Assembly (NCBI RefSeq): GCF_016097555.1
Contig: NC_054703.1
Span: forward strand, 38,870,169 to 38,934,168
Source: Gigantopelta aegis
Taxonomy: Eukaryota > Mollusca > Gastropoda > Neomphalida > Peltospiridae
DNA: 64,000 bases
Reading direction: 5' to 3'
This document shows, piece by piece, positions 10,916 through 22,428 of this stretch (its first letter is position 1; the number at the start of each line of letters is the position of its first letter). Both the position numbers and the translations under genes were made by a program. Below the pieces are notes generated by a model. It ran no database searches. It worked only from the letters and a program-made list of their open reading frames with translations, and was not told the origin of the DNA.

Positions 10916-11560
10916 TCAACGGTTAAATAGAAACACAATGTAAAGAACTGTACAAGAAATACACATATCACAGATACGTAAATCTAAAATTAGAATAAAA
11001 GACAGTCTCAGGTAAACATTGAAATAAAATCGCAAGGATTCCACCACATTTCGTTGACCAAATATATTTGTTTTAGCTTCCTTGAGATGTGTACACTCCA
11101 CCAAAATGTGGCGTACCGTCAGTGTACACTGACAGTGGTCACACTAAGGTGGAGGATCTATCTTCAAGATAAATTAATGGGTTAAGTAGGTATGACCGAT
11201 GCGAGCACGACCCAAGGACTATTTTATACTTCCGGCTTTGTCTATAGGAGAACTGCCACTCTTCCTAGACTGGCTTGACAGCATGAAGTGTGCTCGCAAC
11301 CGCACCGTTCCAATCATTTTGCCACGTCGAAACGATAAATTGGTCAATACTATGTTTAAAATCAGTATATGGCACACCAACCCTGGCATGAGGCAAATCC
11401 AAAGCAAATTTGGTAGCTGAATTTGCCTTTTCATTACCCCTGATGCCAACATGGTTGGGCACCCAACAAAATACAATGTATGTATTAGCATGTTCGTGTG
11501 TCTCTTGTTGCTATGCTCATTCATTGCTGTGCTTGTAACAACCGCTAGCAAATATTCCAA
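10916..11560 (-). pseudogene. LINE 3' end remnant: RNase H and zinc-finger tail
   Basis: The minus strand encodes VPNHVGIRGNEKANSATKFA, typical of the end of an RNase H domain in I-superfamily LINEs, followed by a DLPHARVGVPYTDFK-type linker. Further on, LVECTHLKEAKTNIFGQRNV matches the C-terminal zinc-finger region. The parts lie in different frames with a gap around 11105-11265, so the copy is dead. A related tail occurs on the plus strand at 50808-51112. Confidence 0.8.
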
Positions 11561-12013
11561 TCTTAGCTATGGGTGTCTGTTCGTGGCAATACCAGCATTA
11601 GATTATATCCATGGGCCAACGAATGTGATGAACGTCTCCAGGTAACGCGAAACTTTTTTATTCTATTAATTTCGTTTTCGGAAAGAAAAAAAACAAAAAA
11701 CAATATCAAAGAAAAAAAGAAGAAAAAAACCCAGGCAATTCAATTAGATGTCAGTGGTAACCTTCCTTCACATTAATTGAAAAAGACAAAACACAAATCC
11801 TATTTAGTTACAAGGCAGCATGCTACATTCTAGCTAGTTAGATCTGCATAAACCCATTGTCTACCCGGGACCGCTAGTGTGTTGTTACCTTTATAATGGG
11901 GTGACGGTCAGTTCATCCAGAAGAATATTTTCCTATCAACAATTTCAAAATTGTTTATGAACCTCTCCTCCTTTTTTTTTTCTCTCATTTTATTTCATTT
12001 CAATTTATTTTCG
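11561..12013. other. Unassigned A/T-rich DNA
   Basis: No gene is seen. The stretch at about 11690-11830 (A-rich tract, then GGTAACCTTCC and CAGCATGCT) resembles 32640-32780, so it is probably a dispersed repeat. Confidence 0.5.
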
Positions 12014-12165
12014 TGCTTATATCCAATTAAGGTTCAAACACGCTGTCTTGGACACACACCTCAGCTATATGGGATGTCTGTCCAGGACAGTGGGTTAGTT
12101 GTTAATTGTTGCTTTACGTCTACACATTGAGTCGTTACAATTCGTTCTGGGTGGGAGCCGGTGTA
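12014..12165 (-). mobile_element. SINE family 2, 3' part
   Basis: Carries TTATATCCAATTAAGGTTCA and GTCTGTCCAGGACAGTGGG. The tRNA-like head is missing past about 12165. Confidence 0.75.
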
Positions 12166-13189
12166 AACTGAACGCAGGTCCGTGGGAACTACGGACCGCG
12201 GTTCCTAGGAACAGTAGTCCTATCGGAGCTCCATAGCTTAGGAACCATACTCGTACCCGGACTTTCAAACCATGTTTATTTTTAAAAGTGTCTTATTTTT
12301 CTAGGCCTTGGATTCCTACCAGACTTAAATTCCTTCTACAGCAGTCACAGAAATATTAGTCCGGCAAATTAGATGTCCGTTTGTTATACTCTGAAATGTA
12401 CACGATCTGCCAGAAAGACACGAAAAAAAGTAAAGTTTTGGCAGCGTTCTCTCGTAGTGTGATGGATAAGTGCACGATTCTCTTAAGAATAGTGTGGGCT
12501 CAAATCTCCATGTAATCGTCTACATCTTGTGTTAGCATATTGAAGAAGGACGAGTATCTTGCTTTTTGCAAAAGTATATAATGCGACTACAGATAAAAAG
12601 TAGGCCATATGTTCCTGAGTTCAACAAGAAGAAATACAAATAAAACAACAAACAATATGGAGCCCAAAATGTGTTTTTTGAAAAATATATGAAAACTGGT
12701 TACTCCAAAAAAAACGTAACATATAGCGAACAAAAGGCAATTTCTACATACACCTACATAATTTTTAATAATATGTTTTATAAATTTATATTTTGACTTA
12801 AGTCGCAATGCGATTAATTGTGATTTTTTAAATCTTTGTCCGATCGGACATCCATTTCTCAGAATCAAAGTCTGCGGGACTTGTATTTCTAGAAATTTAA
12901 GTCTGCGGGACGTGCATTCCTAGAAATTTAAGTCCGTGGGAGTTTCATTCCTGGTACTCCTAGTCCGCTGTAATTTTATTTCCGATATTTTGCTCGTTAC
13001 TTATATATGATTCAATAACTAGAACTATAATGTCAAGTTAATACAATATAAAAATAACAGGAATAATAAGCATGAAAAATTGCCTTTTATAGATGAACAA
13101 TTACAAATAGCATCAGAACTCTTAAATTTATTTATCACTGACTGCCGTATGACAGTTTTGACCATCATAAGCATAAGCGACAAGTTAGA
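12166..13189. other. Unassigned DNA with decayed repeats
   Basis: No gene is seen. At 12850-12985 a unit of about 42 bp (AAGTCTGCGGGAC and TTCCTAGAAATTTAAGTC) is repeated three times in decayed form. Similar wording occurs at 14215-14395. Confidence 0.5.
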
Positions 13190-13409
13190 GAGAGGAAATC
13201 CGCTGTTGCCACTTCAGGGGTACTCTTTTCTATTAGCAGCAAGGGATCTTTTATATGCACAGACGGGATAGTACATACCACGACCTTTATTACACCAGTT
13301 GTGGAGCACTGGCTGGAACGAGAAATAACCCAATGGAGCCACCGACAGTGGTCGATCCTAAACCGACCGCGCATCAAGCGAGCGCTTTACCATTGGGCTA
13401 CGTCTCCCC
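13190..13409 (-). mobile_element. SINE family 1, head and body
   Basis: The minus strand reads GACGTAGCCCAATGGTAAAG (A-box region), a GGATCGACCAC-like B box and the CACAACTGGTGTA-like core up to GTGGCAACAGCGG. The tail is missing. The adjacent A-rich tract (13410-13545) lies on its head side. Confidence 0.85.
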
Positions 13410-13545
13410 CCAAAAAAAATAAAATAAAATAAAATAAAAAAATAATAATAAAAAAATAAAAAAAAAATAAAATAAAAAAATAATAATAATAAAAAATTAA
13501 AAAATTAAATTAAAATAATAATAATAATAAAAAGAAAAGAAAAAA
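13410..13545. repeat. A-rich simple repeat (AAAAT/AAT)
   Basis: A run of AAAAT and AAT units with no coding content, abutting the SINE head. Confidence 0.85.
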
Positions 13546-14395
13546 GGAGTCTAAATGGCTATTGTGACCAAAACTGTCAAGTGTAAAAGTGTCATGAGTA
13601 GTTAGTCTGTTTAAAAGTATCTCCGTAAATTGTGTGTGTATATTATTGACAGTAAATAATTGTGGCAAGTGGAAATTGGCTTTGACGAGGGCTGTTTAGA
13701 CCACGCCACCACACACCCTATGTTCACGCGCCTGCAACATTATTGATAAAAAGGCACAAACTTAAAATTATATAATAAGATAATTTATATAACGCAAATA
13801 TCACATTTTTATAGTTGAATTATTATTATCAAATACCAGTACTTAATGCCCAGCAGATAATTTTGTTGGTATATCATATGGGCAAGTTATACTCATTTGC
13901 GAGTACCAATACGTGTAAAATGCTTCGAATTATGGAAAATGTTTTCGAGTTTTCAAACATTACTTTTAAATGTTTAAGAATTTATTAGTTGGAACAACAC
14001 GCAATAAACAAAGACCTTGGTTCTGCTCACGTAATAAGGTCAACAAAATGTGTACATATTCTTGAAAATGATACAAATGGAAAATATTGGAATAAATAGA
14101 AAATATTTAAATAAAGTTAACTAAATAAACAAGAAAGAAAATCTTTTTGTTCTTTTTTTTTGGTTCTTTTTTTGTTTACATTATAATTTATTTTTTTATG
14201 TGTACCACCAGACTTAAATTTTGATTGTCCAGGAATGAAAGTCCGGTCTGGACTTGATATCCTGGCAGTTAGACCAGCATCCCCAAGGAACGTAAGTCCT
14301 AGGACTTGCATTCCTAGGTATATTATACCTAGGACCTGCATTCCTAGGAGATTAAGTCTGGGCAAACAACTGTTCCTACGAACTTGTATTCCGTT
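13546..14395. other. Unassigned DNA with palindrome
   Basis: No gene is seen. It contains a perfect inverted pair, CCTAGGTATA and TATACCTAGG around a single T, at about 14316-14336. This lies inside a patch of AAGTCCTAGGACTTGCATT-like repeats related to those at 12850-12985. Confidence 0.5.
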
Positions 14396-14475
14396 TACAC
14401 CGGCACCGGGCTGCGAACCTTGTACCTACCAGCCTTATGTCCTATGGCTTAACTATGACGCCACCGAGGCCTGTT
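14396..14475 (-). mobile_element. SINE family 2, head fragment
   Basis: The complement of the tRNA-like head only: ACCGGGCTGCGAACC, GTACCTACCAGCCTTATG and GACGCCACCGAGGCC. Confidence 0.7.
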
Positions 14476-14695
14476 CTTCCCGATTACATTGAGAATAGTA
14501 TGTGTTCATCTATTCGCGAGTAACAGAGGAAAACAATATATTATTGTTTTTAATTGAATACATCTTTATTATAACGTTTACGGTGTCTTACCTATTTTAC
14601 ATTAACGAGTGCAACTTAAACACACAGGACAACGTCGATACGCGTACAACCTATGATATTCATACATAGACATATGCTGAACAAATATGTAAAAT

Positions 14696-15249
14696 CAATC
14701 TAATTAAAATTAGCTCCACTATTACATGTGGATCTAACAGCAGCCTTTTGGAGGTCATGTCCAGTTGACCTTTCATTCGACCAATAAAACGTTACTTGCA
14801 AAACCATGCCAGTGATTTGAATTTTTTTTCGAAAATATTCGGAATTATGACGAGTTTATACGAAATAATTCGGGTTAATTACGAAGTATGCCGGAAACTG
14901 GTTGCAATATAAAATGTTATATAAAATTAGTTTCAAGATGAAAAAACAAAACAAACAGTGATGGTATAGCCATACTGTTTATACTGGTATACAATCCAGA
15001 GTTTATTACTGCACTTGTCCCCCTGGGTTTTCAATGTTGAAACTGGCCAACAAGTTCACCTATTGCAGAAATAGTTTCGCCCGATATTTTTAGAATGTGT
15101 ATACTCCCGAATAACGCTATAAAAGGCGAATTGTAATTTGTCGATATTTAAATTGTTATTTATAGATGGAATGTCACCTGGACATGGGAGTCCACGTAAT
15201 GCTGTTAGATCTACTGGTAGATCCAGTAGAGCTAATTTTAATCAGATTG
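14696..15249. mobile_element. Mutator-like non-autonomous element, copy 1
   Basis: The left end CAATCTAATTAAAATTAGCT and the right end AGCTAATTTTAATCAGATTG are inverted repeats of about 50 bp. Shared internal landmarks with copy 2 (23844-24891) are GCCCGATATTTTTAGAATGT and ATAAAAGGCGAA. No target duplication can be read here, and no transposase is present. Confidence 0.85.
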
Positions 15250-15659
15250 AATGTGAGTGCGATACAATTTGAAATTTCGAACTTATTTAACGTGCATCGT
15301 ATGATATCCACATATAAACATATGCAAAAATGTGTATTTATCAAGAAAAAAATCAGAGATATCTTGTGAATATATGTTTTATTGTAATTATAATAAAACG
15401 TGAAAAGTTAGCTGTGACATTTACGGTACAACCCGGTCAGACAATGCACATAGTGCAAGAACATACCAGCACTAAACAATGCTAGCAACAGAGGTTCTAG
15501 TTGAAAGAAAATAAACTAACTAATTATAAACATACATGACATTTAGACAAGACAACACGTATGCCATTGCTACAGACGTTCTTGCAAAAATATTTTCAGT
15601 TTTATCAAACACATTATAACACAAATAAAACAGCACAAAATGCAACGTGGAATAACAAA
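15250..15659. other. Unassigned DNA
   Basis: No gene, RNA or repeat is recognised here. Confidence 0.4.
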
Positions 15660-15862
15660 ATATGACAGAAATATATTAATGATATCGACAGATTACAAAA
15701 ATATATTAATGCTATCAAACTATTACAGATCTATATAATGCTCTCAAACTATTACGGAAATATACTAATGATATCACTGCCATATTAAAGAAATATATTA
15801 ATGATATCAGAATATTACAGACATATATTAATGATATCAGAATATTACAGAAATGTATTAAT
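15660..15862. repeat. About 30-bp tandem repeat
   Basis: Seven or so units of AAATATATTAATGATATCAG plus AATATTACAG, with substitutions in the earlier units. Confidence 0.8.
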
Positions 15863-16478
15863 ATAAGGCTCAAGCGTCATTGCCTATTGCCTAATTGCCT
15901 AATTGTTAACGTGTACATTCAGAGCAAGCTGTTGTAGCACACGCCTGTCATGGGCATGGGTGCCGGCCTCGGAAAGGAAAGGAAAAGGTGTGTTTGGGGG
16001 GGGGGGGGGGGTGGTAGAAGAAGGGTCGGAGCCGGTTGCAGGCGGGGTGGTAAGGCGGAGCTGTTGAATTAGGAATTTAACAAGTGGCCAAATTTATGCC
16101 AAAGAGAAAGGAAGTTGGGCGTAATTTTGAACGGCCTGTCAAAATTAAAAACTCAAGCGTCATCTAGCGTGTCCCTTCTATATTTTGGATCAGACAGAGC
16201 GGGCGCTTAGTGTTGTAAACTGTCAATTTCGCAGTTGCCAATGAACAAAGGATATTTTTGCACTTTATTAAAAATACACATAATTTTGTTTATTCTGATG
16301 TCAAAGACATTTATTTATTTTTTATTGGACCTTAGTCAAAATAGTATACCTTTATATTTCCAAGTCGTAAAAATGCCACAAGAAGAAACATAACACTAAA
16401 GTATTACCCATATGATTAAAACGGTAAGATAGAGTCCTGCAGAATGATATTTAGGGAAAGGTTGAACGTTTTTTTTTT
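15863..16478. other. Unassigned DNA with poly-G tract
   Basis: About 16 consecutive G at 15996-16011. The stretch AGCAAGCTGTTGTAGCACAC followed by GCCTGTCATGG (about 15923-15955) recurs as the reverse complement at about 16878-16910, so it belongs to an unnamed dispersed repeat. No gene is seen. Confidence 0.5.
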
Positions 16479-17005
16479 TGTTTAACGACACAACTAGAGC
16501 ACATTGATTTAGTAATCATCGGCTACTGGATATGAAATTCTCAAATTTTAGCAGCGCCGGTTTAAGGATCTGCGGTGCATGTTGCACAAATAACAGTGGG
16601 TCACCCTTCCCAGGATATATATTTTGCAACCCCCTCGCTGAGAGTGGAAAAATTACCTGGAAAAAATACAAGTACACATCGCCTCGGGGTTCCCCGAAGC
16701 GCGTGGACAGTAGTACGTGCTACATGTGCTACTAGGATAAACCGGCTCTGCATTTTAGTCTTAAAGAGCAAACCCGCTATATCTGTCTATTAGTAACAAT
16801 ATATACACTGTACATAGAACATACCATAGCCTTCCTGTACTGGACAGAGGAGTCGGTCAAGGCCGGAACCTGGGTCCATGACAGGCGTGCGCTACAACAG
16901 CTTGCTCCGAATGTGCACATATCATCCTATGACCTGACCTGACAACAGCCTTTAATATACCATTCATGGTGCACTTGCTGGAACGAAAAATAGCCCAATG
17001 GGCCC
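16479..17005 (-). mobile_element. SINE family 1, tail B, fragmented by insertions
   Basis: Three pieces in minus orientation: the tail (16479-16545), the body (about 16755-16850) and the core with head side (16938-17005). Unrelated sequence of about 200 and 90 bp separates them. Confidence 0.65.
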
Positions 17006-17205
17006 ACCGACGAAAATCTAATAGCAATGGAATTTGATTTGGTTATATATTATGATCAGATTGTTTTACTGTCCACTTTAAACCTTCCTTCAAATATCAT
17101 TTCTGGTTGAAGCAGTTTTGCTTATATATTGCATTGTATTCATGTGCTGTAACATTGTAACTATTAATACGTTTCAATACTAAGTCCTGTTGGCATAACT
17201 ATATA

Positions 17206-18074
17206 GTACGGGAGCCAGGTCGATTTATCTATGTCAAGAGAGTCAGGAAGGTTTCAACATTGATGCTTATGTAAATATATGTGTAGGTTTCAGATCTGCA
17301 ACTCTTAATTGGGAATTTGCATACTTTTAATGGTACCTCAAGGTCAATTTGTGTTCGATCTGCTGCTACCCCAAAACAACAGTCCATGGGACAGATTCCA
17401 AATTTCAGTTAAACTCTTATAAAATGTGTTTTTGTGACGCTAAATACCCGAACTTACCATGTGATTTGCTTACCATGGGATTTTCATACCATTTTGATTT
17501 GTCCTGGTCATGTTTCATAACTAGTCAATTTGACCTACATTGTTCAAAGTCCAGTCCAGCAAAACCAAAAAGATATCATTGTTAGTTACTATGAATACTT
17601 CCGGCTATAATATGCTGTAGAAATGAACACCACAAGTCCTGTGACGTAAAATGTGTTGGTAAAAAATAATAGTTTCATTTGCAATTTTCATTCTCTTACC
17701 AATGTATGTATTGAAAAAAATGTAGGTCAAATTGACTAGTTATGAAAGTGCAGCTTGAAACCAAAATGGAAAGTTTGGTATATTAAGCATCACAGGTAAA
17801 AAACATTTTTATTTGAAGTATACACCCTTTAAAGAGATTAATCTCCCTTATAACTGAAATTTGGTATCTGTCCCGTGGACTGTTGTTTTTGAGCAGCAGC
17901 AGATCGAACACAAATTGACTTTGACGTACCGTTAAAAATATGCAAATTCCCAATTAACGTACAGGTTTAGACAAGTAAGAGTTGCAGATCTAAAATCTAC
18001 ACACGTTTACATAAGAATCAATATTCAAACCTTCCTGACTCTCCGACATAGATAAATCGACCTGGCTCCCGTAC
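17206..18074. mobile_element. 869-bp foldback element
   Basis: The left end GTACGGGAGCCAGGTCGATT and the right end AATCGACCTGGCTCCCGTAC are exact reverse complements. Inverted similarity extends inwards over about 340 bp per arm (17206-17545 and 17722-18074). Dinucleotide TA flanks both ends, consistent with a Tc1/mariner-type target duplication. The centre (about 17580-17700) resembles part of the element at 24012-24480 (CACCACAAGTCCTGTGA and AAAAAATAATAGTTTCAT). No transposase is seen. Confidence 0.85.
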
Positions 18075-18085
18075 TAATTTAGTTA

Positions 18086-18203
18086 TTTTGATATATAATC
18101 TAAGAGAGGAAACCCGAAACATTTTTCAATTAGTAGCAACGGATATTTTATATTATCCCATCTCACAGACAGGATAGTACGTACCACATCCTTTGACTGA
18201 TAT
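18086..18203 (-). mobile_element. SINE family 1 body fragment
   Basis: Decayed minus-strand match to the ATCCTGTCTGTGAGATGGG, CAACTAATTG and CGGGTTTCCTCTCTTAGA parts. It directly follows the foldback element. Confidence 0.6.
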
Positions 18204-18269
18204 GTTTCCCTCTTCAGTGAATACTGCCATTTTGGTCATATTATTCAAACAATGTGTCTGATTAGATAC

Positions 18270-18870
18270 AAGCCGGTGTAGTAGCCCCTGATACCCGGGT
18301 ATAAAGTGGAAGCCGGTACCCCGGGGTAATAGCCCAAAATACCCCGGGGTATAAAACAGACCCCGCCAAACTAGCCCAGAATATACCCCGGGGTATAAAA
18401 CTGAACTAGCCCAGAATATACTAGCCCTGGGGTATAAAACAGGCTAGCCCAGAATATACCTCTCTACCCCGGGGTCTAGCACAGTATTTCAATGTCCAGC
18501 CCAGGTTTTTGCTCCAGAATATATCCCGGGGTATGATTGCCCAGAATTTACCCCGGGGCTGCTAGCCCAGAATATCTATAAAGTGGATAGCCCAGAATTC
18601 TATAAAACAGGCTAGCCCTAACCCTGTTTTTCTTTTAAGGCTAGCCCGAATATACCTCTCTAGTCTATATTTCAATTAGGTTTTTTTTGTCCATCATGAT
18701 TAATGTCTTTTATGGAGTATGAAATATAAAATTATTTATTTAAGCGTTTATATTATTTTTGTGTCCATTATTGGTTATTTATTTTGGTTAGGGTTAGGGA
18801 TATAAAACAGGCTAGCCCACTTTGATCCCGGGTATAGCTTGGCGGAAGAGGGGGGTATATTTTAGGCTGT
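18270..18870. repeat. Decayed tandem array built on ACCCCGGGGT
   Basis: About a dozen irregular units of 30-40 bp read GCTAGCCCAGAATATACC, then a CCGGGG palindrome, then TATAAAACAGG. About 130 bp of AT-rich sequence (18660-18790) interrupts the array. Confidence 0.8.
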
Positions 18871-19179
18871 TACACCGGGACAAGCTGCAACATGCTTCCT
18901 AAAAATGACGTTTGCGGACAACGCTTACAACATGCTGCATGTTGTCCTGTCCTGTCCATCGTCCATATATGGCCGTGTATTTGTTCTGAAAACATATCAG
19001 AACAGTTTATACCGAATAAAGATACGCTGTATTTATTTGGTTATTTCAATGCAGTTTCGTGAATCATTGAAAACAAACTTCTTCCTAGAGAAGAAACAAA
19101 AGTTAGTGTGAAACAAATCATTGTATTTTGGTCAACGTTTGTTTCCTTTGGCATGTGTCTGTGCGTATGTTGAGCTAAG

Positions 19180-20334
19180 CTATTCGCTTTGGTAAATGTT
19201 TGTCCTCATATGTGTTGAACCATCGTCAACGTCCGTAGCACGGAAGGTGACTGATGTGAAGCTGGTTTCAAAAGACCGTCTGGTCCTGGATTCTGATCGG
19301 GGATCAACAGAGTCAGAAGGTTGCCATTGAAATCGCGAAATTGTGGCTGTGTCTTTCAGCCTGGAGGATTTCTTTCCCCTGCACGTCAGCTTTGACTTCA
19401 TGATCTTCCTGTAGTTAGCTGAACTGGCCATCAGGATGTACAGATTCTGTCCAAAATTGATCAGGTATAAAATGTTGAATATTGGCCACAGTTTGACCAT
19501 GATCGCTACGGTTTGAAAACCTGATTTAGTCACTACCAGGAGCCCAAGAATGCATTCTATGACAGCTAAAGGGACAATTGTGACGAACGCCAAAATAGAG
19601 ATGAGCATAAGAGGACGAAGTGACTTGTCCAACTTTGTTGCGGTGTAGGCGTTGGTCGATGAGTTGAATCTCTTTTGGAACGTGGCGCTGCGCTGGATGT
19701 GGATACCAATCATAATGTTGAAAATGAGAATCAAGAGGCAGGGGAGGGTTGAGGTGAGAATTAGACGTACAAAATAATAATAGGCCATATACTGATCTTT
19801 CACATAGCATTCTGTGTTTATGCCTTTTATTTTCTTCACGTCAAGCACTAGCGGGAGCGTCAGCACACCCGACAAAGTAGCCAGACACGAGCAGACGATC
19901 GTGGCCTTTCTCCGAGTGCAGAATCTGTAACGTTTCAGTGGGAAAACAACACAGAAGAACCGATCCACAGTCAGTCCAACCACCAACCACGGCGACAGAA
20001 GCAATACTGTAGAATTGACGAACATCCACACACGACAGGCAGCGGCATAGTTCCCCATATGAAACAAGTGAAAGTATCTCAGTGACTGGTGTATGCAACG
20101 TATAATTAAAACAACACTGTCGGATAGTGCCAGAGATCTCAAATAAATTGGATAAGATAGCAAGGAAAACTTGGCATCCCTCAGTAAAAGAAACACCAAG
20201 CAGTTCCCAACTAGTCCTAATACGACGGTGATCAAGTTGATGACCCAAAAGGTAAGACTTGGACTTAAGAGGAAAACCCAGCCATTTCCCTTTGTTGCGT
20301 TTGTGTCTGTGCTTGAATTCATTCCGTCTGCCAT
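19180..20334 (-). CDS. Class A (rhodopsin-like) GPCR, 384 aa
   Basis: Probable plasma-membrane receptor with seven membrane segments. The extracellular N-terminus has two N-glycosylation sites (N6, N12). TM1 holds GLVGN (N44), TM2 holds LALSD (D72), and TM3 begins at C100 and ends with the DRF form of the DRY motif at 124-126. C176 in loop 2 would pair with C100. TM7 carries NFGQNLYI in place of NPxxY. A basic, Ser/Thr-rich tail follows. These features fit the large invertebrate peptide-receptor group (FMRFamide-receptor-like), but the ligand cannot be told. The coding sequence is one exon with no breaks. The chosen ATG is the first after an in-frame stop and lies 60 bp downstream of a good splice acceptor, so the intron is in the 5'UTR. 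No neighbouring gene is within 20 kb. Confidence 0.93.
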   Translation of the reverse strand: MADGMNSSTDTNATKGNGWVFLLSPSLTFWVINLITVVLGLVGNCLVFLLLRDAKFSLLSYPIYLRSLALSDSVVLIIRCIHQSLRYFHLFHMGNYAAACRVWMFVNSTVLLLSPWLVVGLTVDRFFCVVFPLKRYRFCTRRKATIVCSCLATLSGVLTLPLVLDVKKIKGINTECYVKDQYMAYYYFVRLILTSTLPCLLILIFNIMIGIHIQRSATFQKRFNSSTNAYTATKLDKSLRPLMLISILAFVTIVPLAVIECILGLLVVTKSGFQTVAIMVKLWPIFNILYLINFGQNLYILMASSANYRKIMKSKLTCRGKKSSRLKDTATISRFQWQPSDSVDPRSESRTRRSFETSFTSVTFRATDVDDGSTHMRTNIYQSE

Positions 20335-20395
20335 GTAGTCTATATCTTCAATGCTATCATATGTACCGGCTGTAGGAATTTAGGAATGTTGTCAC

Positions 20396-20412
20396 CTGAA
20401 AAAACAAAGAGT
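20396..20412 (-). other. Splice acceptor of a 5'UTR intron of the GPCR gene
   Basis: The minus strand reads CTCTTTGTTTTTTCAG followed by GTGACAAC. The pyrimidine tract and AG end 61 bp before the GPCR start codon. The upstream exon was not found. Confidence 0.65.
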
Positions 20413-20730
20413 AATGCTTATTATACAGGGGGCTTTTTGTGTTTTTGTATTTTTTTGTATTTTTTTTTCTTTCTTGCAACTTTAATAAACCTGAAGGACA
20501 AAATGGAATAACCAGCGATGTAAAAAAAAATATAATTTGAGATAAACGAATTTTAAAGTTTACAGCTCTTCGTCCGTGGGATATTTATACCCGAGCAAAA
20601 ATGATTTATGAACATCCCTCAATGGCTTATCATAATTAGGTGTTTATCTTATCATGTCATTATCATAGTAGAGTATACTACCTTGGACCCTTTAATTGTT
20701 TTGAGTTATAGTATGCGCCTTTATAGGTTA
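20413..20730. other. GPCR upstream intron or intergenic DNA
   Basis: AT-rich sequence with T-runs. No coding region or named repeat is seen. Confidence 0.4.
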
Positions 20731-20980
20731 GGGGCGGGACGGAGCCCAGGGGTAAAGCGCTCGCTTGATGTGCGGTCGGTTTACGATCGATTAACAAAGG
20801 CTGTAGTAGGTATTATAAGGTCTGTGGAGTGGTGCATATAAAAGATCCCTTGATGATAATCGAAAAAAAATAGCCCATGCAGTGGCGACAGTGGGTTTCC
20901 TCTTTATGTATCTGTGTGGTCCTTAACCATATGTCTGACGCCATATAACCGTAAATAAAATGTGTTGAGTGTGTCGTTGA
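20731..20980 (+). mobile_element. SINE family 1, internally deleted, tail A
   Basis: GGGGCGGGACGGAGCCCAGG head, then a deletion of about 60 bp after the B box, then GTGCATATAAAAGATCCC, GTGGCGACAGTGGG and tail A. Confidence 0.85.
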
Positions 20981-21512
20981 GTGTGTGTGCTGCACCTGAA
21001 TTGTCATTCTTTGCCGTAGTTACTTTCGTGTCTGACCAATATAAAAATCTATAGTTACTACATATAATCGCATATAATACTACATTATATGATGTATAAT
21101 CCATGTTTTCGCATTTTGTAAATTAGAAACCATTTTAAAAGTAAATGTGTTGAATATAAAGAACTTCACATACGCTGTTTTCGCTTCCTGTTTATTGCAC
21201 GAGTTTATTTTGCGAAATAATATATACCACGAGACCGAGTAACGGTTGCGTGGTATGTTCTGTATTTATTACATACATTCTTTTATGAATAACAAAAACT
21301 GTTTTTAATTTTACGTCATAACAACACTTTCTTAAATCCATTATTAATTTTTTTTTTTGGCATTTACTTAACGTTAAGAATTATACTCTGCAGCAGTCTT
21401 GTGTAATGTTTCAAATACGACGTGACGTAATTTGTAAATCGTATATGACGTCATTAACAAAAAGGCGCTAACTGCACTAAAAATGATCGGGGAATTCCCC
21501 ATTTACAAGATC

Positions 21513-21664
21513 CGGATCAGGCCCCGTGTTTATAAGCTTAAAGTCTAGACTTTAATAAAGTCCAGACTTTGAGGTCATGGCAACGTCATTCAAATAGCAT
21601 TACGTTAAAGTCTGGACTTTATTAACGTCTAGGCTTTAAGTTTTATAAGCACGGGGCCTGATCG
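21513..21664. mobile_element. 152-bp foldback MITE
   Basis: Arms of about 57 bp: GATCAGGCCCCGTGTTTATA at the left and TATAAGCACGGGGCCTGATC at the right, with AAAGTCTAGACTTTAATAAA on the inner side. The loop is about 35 bp. The elements at 54699-55023 share the ATAAGCACCRGGCC end. Confidence 0.85.
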
Positions 21665-22046
21665 CACGGTTTGAAAATGTCTTTATCACTATAGTAAGAT
21701 TGAATAGGTATGTAATACATTCTGTGACCATGCTGCATGTATCACATCGACACACATACATTTAAAAACATGTAATCCTGTAGATACATTCACATTTTGA
21801 AAAAAAAAATCTTGTTTGCTGTTGTTGTTGTTGGGGTTTTTTGTTTGTTCTTGTTCTTTGTCTGTTGTCTGTTTGTTCTTGGACAATTAAAGGGCGTTTT
21901 TTTAAACATCTGTTTTGTTCTACGACTGTTTTGTTTTAAATTTTAAATATTGACATTTGTTTCTAATTATTGGGAACGTGGGCATATTTCAAAAGTGGTC
22001 AACACCAGACCCACAACTTCAAATTAACAGCTTAAACTACATTTTG
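21665..22046. other. Unassigned DNA
   Basis: A/T-rich with GTT runs near 21815. No gene or known repeat is seen. Confidence 0.4.
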
Positions 22047-22428
22047 CCTTCCTGAGTTTGCTGCATTGTAAGATGTGTCAGACTAATAAACTAATTCTAC
22101 GATTAAACTTACATATTAAATATATTATCCTGCTTTGAATATCAGTGTTTGTATATATAATGCGTTTCTGGTCGTCTTAATATTTGTAAGAAGCCTAAAC
22201 TGGAATTTTTCTTCAAATAATTTCGTACGTACGAAAATACAATATTTTAGGATATAAAATGAAATGTAACCTAGTACAAATATTACAAAGATCAGAAACA
22301 CGTTTAATATACAGACACTAATATTGTAATCAGACAAATATATTTGATATGTAATTACAATCGCTAAAAAGTCTCTTTTAGTCGATCTCATATTAAAAAG
22401 TGAAGCAAACTAAGGCATGTCCCTTTAA
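22047..22428 (-). mobile_element. TTAA palindromic MITE
   Basis: Ends CCTTCCTGAGTTTGCTGCAT and GCATGTCCCTTTAA, with the centre TTTCGTACGTACGAAA. Minus orientation is judged from the inner AAATGAAATGTAACC. Confidence 0.85.

Noticed and set aside
18785-18802. Telomeric repeat (GGTTAGGGTTAGGG)
   Set aside because: Only two units inside an irregular array; chance or a trace at most.
19526-20248. Additional open frames overlapping the GPCR
   Set aside because: They are other-frame shadows of the receptor coding sequence and lack domains.
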